From contig NC_064035.1 of the NCBI RefSeq assembly GCF_932526225.1, forward strand, positions 5,207,501 through 5,271,500: DNA of 64,000 nucleotides, written 5' to 3'. Below the pieces are notes generated by a model, which was not told the DNA's origin, did not search any database, and worked only from the letters and a program-made list of their open reading frames with translations. The DNA is from Nematostella vectensis. Lineage: Eukaryota; Cnidaria; Anthozoa; Actiniaria; Edwardsiidae. Position numbers and translations under genes: made by a program. Positions 47,516 through 60,095 of this stretch are shown one piece after another. Numbering within the stretch: the first letter of the stretch is position 1; every line of letters begins with the position of its first letter.

Positions 47516-47966
47516 AAATCACCCTTTATTGCTTTAAAATCAGCTAATGAATAAGTCACTAATGAAGAGAACCTCTCTAATATGACGTTATTGCTCATAT
47601 TCCAGGCCAGGCACATTAAGAGAGGCAAATAATTCAAAATCTGTTTACAACAGAACCTCAAATTGACACATTTCTAGAAAGAAATGTAACAACCAAGAAG
47701 TTTATTCATTTTCTGTAATAAATAAAAAAAGACACAGGCTGCCCGCATGACCATGATTTGCCTGGTTCTGTCAATAAGACTGGATATTCACTAAGTGTTG
47801 AAAGTTATTCATGAACTGTTCTTATTTTGTTGCATTGATGACACAAATATAAAGACAGCTGTTGCAAATAAATTTATGAATATAAAAAATTTTTAGTAGA
47901 TAAACCGTGTAGTAAATAAGTAACTGAATATCAAATAATTCCTGGTACTATACCAATGTCTAGAAA
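47516..47966. other. Convergent 3' flanks of GPCR 1 and the SLC25 carrier
   Basis: Plus-strand AATAAA signals at 47717-47726 (overlapping pair) suit GPCR 1. Minus-strand signals read from TTTATT at 47701-47706 and 47525-47530 suit the SLC25 gene. The two 3' UTRs therefore probably meet or overlap. Nothing else is recognisable. Confidence 0.5.
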
Positions 47967-50900
47967 TTAAATAGGATCAAGGCCAGCATATCTTCTAAGT
48001 CGCTCATAAACAAAGAAAATGATAATAGTATCTAAACCAGTCCTAGTCCAGTTAGGGAAAAATCCCTTATAGAGGGCTAAAATCCCCTCATGTCTAACTG
48101 TCTTATAAATACAATCGAGTGTTCCTTGGTAGACTAAAGGCCTTCCTTTGGTGTCTTTGGGTTGGGTCATAAACCTTGTCCTCACAATATCCACGGGTGA
48201 TGCAACACATGTCGCCACAAAACCAGCAACCAAGGCAGAGGCTAGGTGCAGGGCTACTCCCTCCCTCATCAACTCAGCATTTAACAACAAGTGTTTAGTG
48301 TGGTCATAAGTGGGAATCTGGGTACCACTGATGCAAGCAGCCCTCTTCACAGTAGGTTTCATTCCTGTCCACAGCCCAAGAAATCCTTCCTTCTTGGCAA
48401 TTTTATAAAAGGCATGGAACATATTTTTGTAAGGTATAGTCTCTCCAATCTTGACGGCTTGGAAACGTATCTTGACCAGATCAGTAGGAGTTGCAATGGC
48501 ACTTCCAATCACCCCTGAAGAGACCCCAGCAACAATTTTCTTCCATAATGCAGCTGAAGTTGAGTCAGTGGCCCCAAGTAGATTTTTTATAGGTTCATAA
48601 GCACCAAGGCGTGTTGAACTGTAAATAGCTTGCCTCAACAATGCTGGGAAGATCCTGAAAACAAGTGAAAGTAAAAAAAAAAGACTATAAAGTAAACCTT
48701 TTGAGAAAACAACAACAAAATTCCTGAAGCTATGGTGGAAAGAACCACTCCATACTACTCATAGATCCAAGCGCACACAAATAACCAATCATAAATGTGT
48801 GAATAGAAGCCAGTTAATAGGAGTTGACAATAAAAAAAAACTTTGGGAAGTAAAACACCATTACCTAACAAGTTGGATAGTCAGTGATGTCTTATTACTC
48901 GAGGTGAATGAAAATCTTGAAGAGAAACATAAAAATAAGGATGACTTCACTTGAACAGAGAATGACTGGAGATGGGGATGACATGTAAAAAACTGACCAA
49001 ATAGAACAAAACAGGAATACACAAATGGTAGGACTTGGTTACAACAGTCCTGTGTTAGCATTTTTTTTTTTTTTTTTTTTTTTGCTTCTTAGTAAATTTT
49101 GCTCCTTTTCTCAGAGCCTCTCAGGTGGATTGTCAAAGAAAACAAAAAAAGTCTTCAAGTCCGCCAAGTCTTCATTTGCCTTCCAAAGTTGCAGGGATAA
49201 CATCTTGAAACCATATTTTTGCCATTAACTTTACCTCATTTCTGATTGGCTATTCATGCGAGCTTGATCTACGAACTGTAAGGTCTGCTGAAATAAAATG
49301 AATCTAGTACCACTACTTAAATAGACTCTATCAGCCACTTTGTCATCCTAGCAAACTAACAAGTGTGTGAATCCATTTCCATCGATGATTTTGGGAAGCT
49401 TGTTAATTTAGATTATGATTAAATTGGCATAAGACTTTTTTTGGGTGGTTATTTTGACATTTCTCTCTTTTGACTACAGGGTCAATCTTCCGTTTACAGC
49501 TTTTGCATATTCTTCTGGAATAAGCTGATCTAACATTTTCTTCGAGTCTGCAACATTTACATTAAAGAAACTCGCCTGCCCAATGTCTTGAAATTTTTCC
49601 CACAAACTCTGCATTTGCTGTTCAATCTTTTTAGTGACGTTTTAGGTGATTGAAATTGAACAGTTGTTTTCTTTTTTCGAAGAGGAGAACTAACCGGAGT
49701 TTGATTCATAATTCGCGACAAACCCATGCAAAGCATATTAGCATATTGACAGCTTTCGCGCGATGGTACAGGTTTTGGCATGTCATGTGGTCGCTTAGAA
49801 TTGCTTACGTATGCGCCTCACAGTGAAAGCTTGAGTTGGTGTGGAGTGCTTGTGATTTCAGAAACATTACCCTCATAACAGCCATCTAAACCTTTAACAT
49901 TAGTATGTAGAGATGTGGTTCTAGTCACATACCCTCTGTATAGCCCCCTCACTCCTTCCTCACGGTAGACACGTGAGAGGCCAGTCCTAATTAGCCCCTT
50001 GTAATAGCGTTCACGGAATATGTCCTTGCTGTTGTGTTTTGAGCCAAGCTCATTGTCAAGCTGCATTCGAATCTTTACTACTTCAATGGGGTTTGTCACT
50101 AAAAGAAAAAGACAAAATAAAAACCAAATTTAGGTTTTAATTATATATATATTTATATAAACCTCTCATAACTGTTTCCCTTTGGAATACCTTGATTAGA
50201 ACTTGTTGCAAGTTTGAAAGAAACAACTAAGACTTTAATTGGTCGTTCTATTTAGGGTGACCAATGACAGCCTTTGAAGCAAAAAACTATGTTAAGCTAA
50301 TGGTTGCTATGTTGAGCAAAATTTGTAATCATTCATCAATCTATTGCAAATTTCTATAGAATGAGCTATTAAACACAAGGAATATGCAAATAAGCGTATG
50401 GGTATTCTAGAGTTTAGTTCAATAAGATTGGTTGATTTGGGGCAAGTGTGATTTTGGTTCCTTATTCGCAGTTCCTTATTTGTTAGCCCACGTGTGGCTG
50501 CTGACTCGCGAAAATACTACTTATTTGTCTGTTTACTTATTCGATCAGTTCCTTATTCAAATTGGGTGGAGAGGGGGGTAACTTTTTATTTTATTCTGAG
50601 AAAACCTATGTTTTCTTAGTACATGTTTTTCCAGAAAAGTCTGTGTTTTGTCAGTCTAGTCCATGTTTTACAACATGCCCCATTTTAGCCTGCTAGCCGG
50701 CTCTCAGGAGATTCGGGATTCCTGTGAGGGAAAAGGAGAGACGGCAGCAAGACCCCATGTTTTTGCATGTTCTCCGTTCACTGACAAACCTGACGAATGG
50801 AACATGCTGATTGGCTAATTTTAAAAGGTCATCAAATAGTGATAAGATCTAAAATAGGCCTAGGCTTGTCCTTCAACTGTGCACTCCGCATCTATTTCAG

Positions 50901-53900
50901 AACCACTTTAAACACGAACGCGCGCTATAAAAGGGATCGCTCCGCCCCCTTTTTTGCATACTAATCAGTATCCAACATGGCAGCTGGTCGCGTTATCAAA
51001 GGGGAGAAAGACAGCTCGAATAAAGCATAATTAAAACAACTTTTTATTTGTCAATAAAGCTCTAACTTAATAATTAATGTGGTTTCTGTTGCATGTATAG
51101 TGTTTTTTGTCTTCAACATGCTGTAATATTACGGCATTTTCCGTCTTTTTTGTTGTGAATGGAGGCTGCTTTTGAAATTCGCGCCATTTTCCCAGTGTCA
51201 ATCAGTCCTTTTTGCTCAAGGCTCCCTCTTTTCCTTCCTCCGAGCCTCCACTCAGTTTGTTATTGTAGATATTAGATTCAACTAAAAGAACAGTCGCAAA
51301 ACAACCCCCAAATATAGAGACCAAACCCAGAAGTTCGGTCTTTGAGTCGATCCATAAGCAGTGCAACGGTCATTTGCAATGGTGGTGACATCCTTTTGAG
51401 ATCGAAGCACCCTGTTCAACATAGCGCTTTCTACAGGAGACGAAGGTCGACTTAAGAGAATTAAGGATCAACAGAAAGATTGCAAACCCGTCTTGGTTCA
51501 TCAAAGGAAACCTCAACGACACAGAAGTCCGATTTGCTTGAAGCACAACTCACGAACCTCGAGTAATCAACAACTGATATGTTTACTTATTCACGCTGAG
51601 GTTCCTCCCTCCTTACAAGCAACTCAACCCTTCAGTCCTTTTAAATAGCTATTGATTAAATCCCAGGAAGCCAGTCCGATGAATTTATCTATTCACTAAG
51701 TTTATTCTATTTAAAAAAACGAAAGGGAAGTGTTCTTTTTGTAGTCTTTGTTTTGACCCGCAAAGCATTGCATTTTGTAGACAGGGCCACTCTGCCAGCG
51801 TGCAGATGCAATGTGTTTGCGGTGACTCCATGAAGTGGATAAACTCACCAACTATGTCATCTGGAAGTGTGGTGAAAAACTATGTCAAAATTAGGTAAGA
51901 TGTTTGTGTATCTTTCCTCATAATTTTGAAATGTCATGTAAGCTGATATAAATAAAAACTACAATAGAATTATTATATTGTCTATACTGTTCAGAATGAT
52001 GCTTCATGGACTTGAATCAACTGATCACAGAGACAGTATGCTAGTGTTTGTGATGCAGCCCTGATATGATATGAAGATATTTGGCATAGACATAAAGGAT
52101 TGATATACAGCTTCAAATCAAAATGCCCCTCTTTGAATCATTGCCCACACCTCACCTCAACAATGTTCTAGTGTCCTATGTAGGATTCAGGGTGGAGCAT
52201 TCAGCTCATGTCCACTTGAACAAGCAGTACTACTGTTTTACTTCACTTGTTATGTTTTATACAGTAGCTTGCATATACATGTCTTTAGCATGGTGTGTGT
52301 ATATTATCTTTATTATTAGACATATATATTTTTTTGCTTTTTGCATGATATGTCAGGGCTCACCCCCTTGACAATTCATGGCTATGTGCTCCAGAAATCT
52401 AAATCTGAAATAGACAGCAAGCCATGTTAGGACCTGCTATCAAATAAAAGCCCCTCTCCATATGCCCAGGTTCCTAAAATGTGTATCTTATCTTTACACG
52501 GCGGTAAAACAACGGGTCAATGAAAATACCGGATAAGAAAACCAACCCGTACCCGGTAATCGGGTAGATACAAAACATCGGGTAAAATATCTGATATAAA
52601 AGGTTGAATTTAAGAACATTTCTAGATTTAAATATAAAGTTTAATGGACATTTCTATACTTATACGCAACTTTGGAATAATGGAATAACATGTCCTGGAT
52701 AGTCTCAGAAAGATTATATTTAAAGGCCTTTCCAGATAAAATTTAATGGACTTACGTGTTCTCGATAGTTTTATAAGTTTACCTTCGAAATGAACATTTC
52801 GAAACCTTTGAAAAAGTTAATATTCCAGCCTACTGAAAGGAACACTGAAATGTATCTAAAGTTTAGATTTCTTCGTAAATTGGTTATTTCATCCCCGGGT
52901 TGCGGACATGCGCAAAATCGACGGTGAAGGATGCAGGATTTATTACCTTTCTTTTTTTTTAACGGGAAAACAAGAGAGCTGTGTGATGCGGAATTGTGGG
53001 ATCAGAACCCCTTTCAAAACCATGATATTTGAACACGTTTCCGTTTTAGTATGCCACAGTTCGAAGCCCAAAGCAATACATTCGGCATAGACTTTGTGAT
53101 CAGCAGTAGTTTCAAATTCAACGCGCACAAAAAATAGACTCACGCACACGTTCAGGTACAATCAAAAGAAACCCAGAAGAATCTGTTAATTAATAAGGCT
53201 ATTAATGTGTTAATATGTCACCACTAGCTCCCACTTTTGGGTATCGTATATCAGTGTTTATTATCCAGTATTTTTTTAACCGATTTTTAATCGGGTATTT
53301 ACCCGATGTTTCATCGTTTTTTTTTTACCCGATGTTTTATCTGGTATTTTTACCCGATGTTTTATCGGGTATTTACCCGATGTTTTAGGATCCATGTTTT
53401 ATCTGGTATTTTTTACCCGATGTTTTATCATGTATTTTTACCTGATGTTTTATCGGGTATTTATACCCAATGTTTTATATCGGGTATTTACCCTTTCAGT
53501 TAATGGTTATATTTTAAATAATAGATTACTTACCCGATCCAGTATTTGTATTTTACCCGGTATTTTTATTACATCGGGTATCTTAATATTACTGCCGTGG
53601 CCCTAAAGCTCAATTGATCCCCTTTACCAGATACCTTTTATTTATACCTGGTGGCCCTAAAGCTCAATTGATCCATACTTTTCATCATGATGCATTACAG
53701 CACATCTCGGTTTATGTACATATTGAATATACTAAATTGGTGTGTTATTTCTGTAGTTCATGACACATCTTACCTATACAAATATTTTGTGTAACTATTC
53801 AATAACAAAGGCAATTTTTCCTAACCATGCAGTTTATTTTTCTATCATAGTGAAAATATTTACAAAAGATGAAACAATAAACAATCTATACAAGGGTTTT

Positions 53901-56618
53901 CTGATTTCTATATTTTGAGAAAAGGGAACAGGGCCCCATACCCCTAACTTTCCTGCTTGGAATTGGGAGTTCCATCTAATATTAGGAAAATGCAGATAAT
54001 AAAATCAAGGTGATTTGATGCATCCTAGAAAATACAAACTAACATCCCCATTGCTCTCATAATCTGGATTAGCCTCCACCTCACATCTTACTTCCTCCTT
54101 GAGACTTTGAGACTGCCTCCACTACAATACCAATTGACCAGGACATATTTTGTCTTGTGATGCACTGTCATCAGTGTTGGTTCATATATGATAACAATGT
54201 TAGGATGGCTATAGGCATGCTGCCTAATTAACTCAAACAACAAGTAGTTTTTATTAATGGTTTTCATTCTTTTATTTCATTGGATTACAGTATATTTGGG
54301 GAAAAGGTACAGTGGTCACATACTTACTCACATTCTTTTCTATTGTGTTTCTATTGTTAACTGCATAGATTAGTCTGTGCATGTAAAGCACACTTGATCA
54401 TGCCTAATCCAGGTATTTACAATAAACAAATATTAACATGTGTACTGGTAGTACTGGTAGTGGAGAGCTGGTAGTAGGGGAAGTGGTTTGAGGAGATGCA
54501 AGGTCGGAACTCGGGCTTCAAACTTTGTGCACTTGGAAGATCTGTGATTGAAATGTAAATAGCTCAAAAGTAAAGTGAAAAAAGGAAAAAAAGCAATTAT
54601 TATATTCGCTTTATTTACAACACATGATCTAAGTACAACAATCAATGTTTTTACAGGGATTAGCTTATTCTATTTTTAGAAGATTTTATGCATTGCCTAA
54701 CAAAACTCAAATGCCATTTTTTTTCACTGAGAAGTGGAATGGTTATTATGAATACCATACGAGAAAATCGATGCAACTTGGGTAAAGATTGAGTAAAGCA
54801 CTTCATAAGCAGATAAGTCTTTGACAAATGTACAACTCCCGTGCCAAAAAGCAAAAAAACTTCTCCTTGGACTTAGAAGCAAAATACGAGCGACACAAAT
54901 GAAGTTGTGCGCTCGTTTGTTTACATTCACGTCGTCGGTTATCTAAAACCCATAAGAGATTGAAACAAGAAAGAGAGAAGGACCTACCCGTTTCTCTTAT
55001 TTCAACAATTTTGGTGGATTTATTGACGAAAGAAAGCCACAAACATGACTAAGTCCGAACAGGGAAACTTTAGTACTTGCGTAAAAGGGGGAGAAAATTA
55101 TTTCTATTTACGATTGAGATATGTATTTTCTGCTGAAAAACATTGTACTTTTTATGCTACAGATACCATTGCATTTTAATACATTTCTGATAACAAAAAG
55201 ACCAAATTTTTACTTACTTGCAGTGTAGCTCGACTCATTTTCTGGTTTGTCGGGAGCTCTGTGAGACACGTCCGCACGCTTTGAGGTCTAGACTCAACTG
55301 ATTTGATTGACAGATTTTAGGGAGGAAACCAGGGTTCCTCCCTTTAAAAGCGCGCGTGCGTGTTTAAAGTCATTAAGATTGCAATTAATAAGAGAAGAAG
55401 TCTGCTATAGAGTATCTGCTCTTTAGGGATTTTATTTTACCAATGGGCTTTGGTAAAAGCTTTATTTATTACCAAGTATTTGTTAGCACCATGAGCTTCG
55501 AGTCTGGCAAAGTGAAAGTCTAAAAATTCTAGTCATGTGTTTCCTCTTAGGGGTGATATGCAACAAGATCAAGGAGCCAGAAAGCCTTGGAAACAAGTCT
55601 TAAATTAGAGAATGACTCTTACGCCCAAGAGCAAACGATATTTGCTTCAGCTGAAGAAGTGTAAGCCTCCAAGTTTAGAACAGCGCTGAAGCAACTTTCC
55701 CCATCCAAAATCTAAGTGCGATTGTTGTTGATGAAATGCCCTTGATATGCCTTGATATTCAAAGTAAAAGTAGGATTTCTTTCTGGCGCTGGCCTTCGCG
55801 AAGAACATTTTTTTGTAAAAATTCTGTATTTCAGCCGTTATCCCACCTCCCAAATTCGACTGAAGTTGCTAACTTGCATGGGGAGTGTGCTTATACTTGC
55901 TGTTTTTGTTGGTGTTAAGTTTACATTCTCTTCATTTGTAAATATGCTCTATATGTAAAATGCAAGTATTTCTAAAATTCATGGGTTCACAGGTCGAGCG
56001 ACTATTTTGATCGGACGCTTTTTGCAGGTTGGCCTTTTTTTACTTTTTGGATGGCTGTGATTGGTTCGATTTGACAGCTCCTGGCCTTTTCACTTGACAA
56101 GTGACGTCAAACATGAAAGGGGTGGAATGCAAAAACATAGGGTCTTGCTGCCGGCTCTCCTTTCTCCTTTCCCCCTTTCAAAGGAATCCCGAATCTCCGG
56201 CTAGCCGGCTAACAGTAGTGCACGAGAAAACAACCGAAATATTACGAAAATGTTGTTTGACTTCTTAGTGAACTGTACTGCCTAAATAATGCTTCAAATC
56301 GAATAAAAAGGTATCATGTAAGTACCCCCCAGATTTGAATAAGGGACTGAGCGAATACTGAAACAGACGGATAATTACCCTGGTTTCAGAGCCTAGAACG
56401 TCTCCTCGCTGGCCAATAAACAGAGAGACGTTCGAGGCTCTGGAACCAGGGTAACGATACGCGATTGTTAATAAAGAACCCATATCATTCACACTGGTTG
56501 ATTCGAGAAGAGCCTACTTACCAGTTGTAGCAGTCATACAAGACAAACCCCCAAGTACGAATCTTGCGACGTGTTCAGAAAACATCGGATTCATCTTGCG
56601 TTCAGAGGCTTTACTCAT
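47967..56618 (-). CDS. SLC25 mitochondrial carrier (uncoupling-protein/dicarboxylate-like branch), complete, three exons
   Basis: This is an inner-mitochondrial-membrane solute carrier. Exons: 56522-56618, 49933-50098 and 47967-48654. They total 951 nt, 316 residues, with phases closing. The three signature motifs are present: NPIEVVKIRMQ, TPTDLVKIRFQ and SPVDIVRTRFM. Each is followed by the matching second-helix EG...LY/LWRG-type motif (GVRGLYRGIFPALLRQ, GFLGLWTGMKPTVKR, GILALYKGFFPNWTR). The start is MSKASERKMNPMFSEH, then a first helix GGLSCMTATT. The sequence YSSTRLGAYEPIK is typical of the UCP/DIC/OGC branch; the substrate cannot be named. Intron 1 is 6.4 kb and almost wholly occupied by an inverted-repeat element. 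Confidence 0.92.
50935..51058 (+). promoter_or_regulatory. TATA-like promoter and 17-codon frame in the left arm of the intron element
   Basis: GCTATAAAAGGG at about 50934-50945 looks like a TATA box. It is followed about 40 bp later by AACATGGCAGC, which opens a 17-codon frame (MAAGRVIKGEKDSSNKA, 50977-51030), and then by AATAAAG at about 51053. The corresponding place in the right arm reads CTTTTAAAGGGAGG. This could be the transcription start of an element gene or a coincidence. Confidence 0.3.
51809..51895 (+). CDS. Possible element exon (uncertain)
   Basis: Between an acceptor-like CAGCGTGCAG and a donor-like TTAG|GTAAGATG the frame reads MQCVCGDSMKWINSPTM then SSGSVVKNYVKIR. It has a CxC..M pattern but no family I can name. 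Good splice-like ends and ordinary amino-acid composition are the only support. It would belong to the inverted-repeat element around it and run antisense to the SLC25 gene. Confidence 0.3.
52497..53601. mobile_element. 1.1-kb element with subterminal ACCCGATGTTTTATCGGGTA repeats
   Basis: The segment begins CACGGCGGTAAAAC and ends ATATTACTGCCGTGG, an inverted pair. Next to each end is a cluster of short repeats built from ACCCGAT/ATCGGGT: several copies on the left (52525-52590, with CGGGTAGATACAAAACATCG and CGGGTAAAATATC) and eight or more on the right (53275-53585, with TACCCGATGTTTTATCGGGT and ATTTTTACCCGATG). The centre is AT-rich with no recognised gene. This layout is what non-autonomous DNA elements with subterminal transposase-binding repeats look like. 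It is nested in the larger element of SLC25 intron 1. Confidence 0.75.
56375..56454. mobile_element. 80-bp hairpin element in the right arm of the intron element
   Basis: TTACCCTGGTTTCAGAGCC, then TAGAACGTCTC, is followed after about 20 bp by GAGACGTTCGAGGCTCTGGA, then ACCAGGGTAA: an almost perfect inverted repeat with 30-bp arms. It interrupts the right arm of the large inverted repeat, so it probably inserted later. A TTA/TAA at the two borders could be part of the arms or a target-site duplication. Confidence 0.8.
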
Positions 56619-57429
56619 ATCACGCTAATTAGACTTGCCCTTCAAGTGATAAAACTACACGTGAAAATTGAACCAAGACACGTGCGAGCAACGACTTTCA
56701 AACGACGAGCGCATAACAATGTTTCACTGCTTCCTGATTAATCGCACATATTTTCTCAGAAAGATTTACTGAAAGTACGGTTAAAATGGCCTGTATACTC
56801 ACCAAATAGTATTAGGATCCATCTAGTTGGTGTTTTTTTAGCAGCAAAGTTCTAATCTTATCGCTGCGTCGGCGAAGTCCATTACAACCGAGTACAGTAC
56901 TTTATGCCGGGAAACCACTCCCGTCTGATAAGCGCGGGATACCTAGACCACAGGGAGCTCACGCCTGATGCTCCAGAGAGAAGCTGGCAACAAATCGTGT
57001 TATCTAAAAAAATGTTCGGAGCTGGCTTCGTAGAGTGCTAATCAAGAATTACCGTAAATGTTTCTTCGAGAGACTACCGGAGTGCATATTTTTTTTAAAT
57101 ACCTTCGAATTTCTACTGCACTGCCTGTCCTTTTTCTTGCCCCGAAAACTCATTCTACGACAACAAATAAACAACAATTTATTCACTTCACCTATAGAGA
57201 TTTAGTATATAGGTTTGTCTGAAAGTGAATTAAAAAGTCATAAACTCCAGCAACATTCCCCTTCTATTTTTCGTTTATTATTTGAAAGCATGAAAAAAAA
57301 CATACTTTGCCGCCTCCTTTGCTATTTTCTTTGGAGGGTTAAATATTAGAGAAGAAATCTGCCACTCCGATTTCTTAGCAAAATCAAATCCCCGGGATCT
57401 ACTAAGTTTTTCGAAAAAATTGATTCTTT
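56619..57429. other. SLC25 upstream flank
   Basis: No gene is recognised. The SLC25 promoter should lie in the first few hundred bases. No TATA box is evident. Confidence 0.45.
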
Positions 57430-58590
57430 ACTACTTATATTTTCTGCAATGCACAACAAAGTGGAACTCGTACTCTACCGTGTACGGACAGAATTGGCAT
57501 GTCCGTTCATGAACTTGTCTCGTCTTCTCTATTTCGAGGTCATGCATGGTTGTTAATGCGCAATTTGGTGAGGGACCTTCGGTGATTTTGGTTTGGGATC
57601 TCAAGGTAGCTCTGTAGTTCATAGCTATCCTTATGGTCGCGATATTTTCTAAGTTTTTTGCGTTGCGTGGTTTGCTGTCTTCGTGATCCCGTTGAAAACT
57701 TCATTCTGCTAAAGTTGCAGTTCAATGTCCACAACTCTCTGTCTGCATAATTTAGAGTATTTATTTTTCTCTCCTGATGTGATTTCATAGTCCCCCAAGT
57801 ACCAAGTACAAGAACGTTTTCGCCGCGAAGCTTGGAGCCTCTGGTACCCAGGGTAACAAGTACCCTTAGCCTTTCCGGAAAACTGGAAAACCAACTCCTT
57901 TAGTTTGGATACCCATGAGGAGTACGTTCACGAGTAGTGAACTATTGTATTTTGCTTCCCTAGAAATTCTCTGCCGCAAGGCTATTCGAACACTCAGGCG
58001 TGCTTATTTTTAGCCAGAAATGTATAGCTCTCATGGTAGCATTGGATCTTATGGGTAAAATACCAAGCTCGGATCCACATGCGTAGTTTGCTGCCGTTTT
58101 GCCCACGCCTAAAAGCCACTTGCAAAATTTGGTCAGAACTGCCTCAATTGGGTCTTTCTTATTGCGCTTCATGCACATATCTATGCCCCACAATTCGCTG
58201 CCGTATAGCAAGATAGGTTGGATTAAGCTGAATTAAAAACTTTATGGTGAGTCGTGGGTAATCCCTAAAGTGCTTGCTCATGTCCGCTCGGAGTTTATGC
58301 ATTGCTTTAAGCGCAGTTTTTTTAAGCTCTTGCTTCCCAATTGTGAAATTCCTAAATGCAGAAAATGTTAGCCCAAGGTATTTATACATGACCCTGTCTC
58401 GATATTAAAATTTCGTTCCATTCATTCTAACACCGGCATTATTAAAGATAAGTGCCTTTGTCTTTGAGATATTCACTTCAAGATGTTTCTATCTGCAATA
58501 TTCGCTAAAGTGAATTGATTAGTGTATGTAGACCGTTTGCCGATTTAGACATAAGCACTAAGTCGTCCGCGTAAAGAAGTATACCCATTT
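57430..58590 (-). pseudogene. 5'-truncated non-LTR retrotransposon (LINE) reverse-transcriptase remnant
   Basis: On the minus strand the palm motif ILLYADDLVLMSKSANGL (YADD at 58562-58573) comes first. It is followed by YKYLGLTFSAFRNF, IQLNPTYLAI, MLYGSELWGIDM, KFCKWLLGVGKTAANYACGS, ELGILPIRSNATMRAIHFW and, at the 3' end, a Cys/His stretch CQFCPYTVEYEFHFVVHC (C-x2-C...H-x4-C). This is the C-terminal half of a LINE ORF2-type protein like those common in cnidarians and molluscs. The blocks are in different frames and the upstream two-thirds is missing, so it is a dead copy. It ends abruptly at the repeat beginning near 58588. Confidence 0.85.
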
Positions 58591-58840
58591 ATCAATATTT
58601 TCAAATTTGAAAAAAAATTAACGTTTATTGATAATTATTTTTTTAAATTTATTTCATATATTGTGTTAGAGTAGTTTTTATTATCTCGTGAAACAAACTG
58701 CGATAGTAAGTAAAGCTCAAAAGAGAACAATAGAATCAGATCACAATAAAGTGTTATAAGCTAAAGTAGTTCAAGGGTTAATGAAAATCACTCTAAACAG
58801 CAATCAAATTGTATACATAAAATATACAACGTAGGCTCTC
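58588..58840 (+). repeat. ~255-bp dispersed repeat, copy 1
   Basis: This starts TTTATCAATATTTT and ends ACATAAAATATACAA. It shares long near-identical blocks with 60096-60352 in the same orientation, for example ATTTCATATATTGTGTTAGA, GAACAATAGAATCAGATCAC and TTAATGAAAATCACT(C/T)TAAACAG. It abuts the truncated LINE. No terminal inverted repeats or frames are seen. Confidence 0.85.
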
Positions 58841-59523
58841 CGTGGTTGCATTTGCATAGTTACTGTTAGATCGCATATGCCTTTTTTTTTGCATCATTCA
58901 GTTTACCTTTGCTGTCGCTGAGCACAAAAAAGAAGAGCAAAATCAAAAAGAAACAAGACCTTAGGTCAACAGGTCAAAGCGTGCTTTGTATGATGATGTC
59001 ACGCGGGAAATTATCGCAGGGTGTCGGGGATACGCTAGTACTAGTACTTGCCAAGTGGGAAATTAACGCTAGGTGACAGGTCTCGCTTTATAACTTAATC
59101 ATTCTAGACAATTTACCCCCAACTTGTGCCGGTAGTTAATGATGCGTTTTTGTTTAGTTATGGGTATGTAATGTGCTACCTCCGAAGTCAATAATAACAC
59201 CGTGTAATCATTACGTAGGTCACAGCAAGTCCAAGGGTAACTCACTGGAACACCCACGTTGGAAGGTCGCCTTTCGAACACCCATTGGCTGAAAACCTTA
59301 TCCAAACGTTTTCGGGGTGTCAGTGAAGGTCTCTCGCTTGGGCTTGCCGTCATTAGAGAGCATACAAAAGGGATGCGTTACGATACCCCCAAAATCTTCT
59401 TAAAATTTACTTGCAGTTTTGTAACAGCGATCAACAAAAAACCGGTACCGTCCCCACATCTCGTCTCTTTCGTTGTTACAATGACGTGCAGGGGCGGGCG
59501 GAATGACCCCTGAAAGTGTGTGT

Positions 59524-59554
<31 letters not shown>

Positions 59555-60095
59555 GGGGGGTCTGGGGGGATAGATTTCGAGGTGGGTGAAAGAATGTATA
59601 CCACGATATTTTTCACTCGACATCCGCGAGCTGTGTGTGACCTAACCGAGTAAGACTGGGTAGGAACCTGGTTGCTATCAATGCGTGGGTGTGTTGTACG
59701 GCTCGATAGACAGACAGATAGCCGTACTTGGGCAGAAATCCTCATCCTAGCTGTGAAACTCTAAGCTCCCATGCGGCGTTTCAGCGTTTGTCTAAAAGTA
59801 TGGCCTTTTTTTACCTATCACTTTTCTTCATTACCTTTTATGGCGGCTGTTTTACGAAGTTTTCTGCTCCCCGTTATAATACTCATACATAGGATTTGCT
59901 GACGGGATTGAGCATGCATGTATATTCTTACAAAGATTTATTGTTGCCATTTTCATGTACATTTGACGTTTCAACAAAAAAATTGACAAGACCCATGATA
60001 TTTTAGAGGTTGTAGAACTGCCAATTGACACATTGATTTTGCCATTTCTGACAATGTTAAAGCAGTGATGATGTATGCGTAGTGTCTTTACGCCA
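58841..60095. other. Spacer between the two 255-bp repeats
   Basis: No gene is recognised. It contains a (GT)n tract followed by a long G-run at 59516-59561 that creates spurious His/Pro-rich frames on the minus strand. Confidence 0.5.
59516..59561. repeat. Compound (GT)n-(G)n microsatellite
   Basis: About a dozen GT dinucleotides run directly into about 22 G residues, then TCTGGGGGGA. The complementary strand reads as His/Thr and Pro runs, which is composition only. Confidence 0.95.

Larger units (their letters stand above)
50420..56515. mobile_element. ~6-kb inverted-repeat element filling SLC25 intron 1
   Basis: Matched inverted blocks, from outside in: TTGGTTGATTTG...GTGTGA (50425) with CACACTGGTTGATTC (56490); TTGTCTGTTTACTTATTCG (about 50525) with CGAATACTGAAACAGAC (about 56352); CCTTATTCAAAT...GGGGGGTA (50551) with TACCCCCCAGATTTGAATAA (about 56324); GCTAGCCGGCTCTC...GAGATTCGGGATTCC (50693) with GGAATCCCGAATCTCCGGCT (about 56186); GGCAGCAAGACCCCATG (50742) with ATAGGGTCTTGCTGCC (about 56138); and CTTTAAACACGAACGCGCGC (50908) with GCGCGCGTGCGTGTTTAAAG (about 55352). 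No intact protein is recognised; a possible exon lies at 51809-51895. Element type and termini are uncertain; it may be several nested insertions. Confidence 0.7.

Noticed and set aside
59378-59745. Pro/His-rich frames on the minus strand
   Set aside because: They are translations of the (GT)n-(G)n tract.
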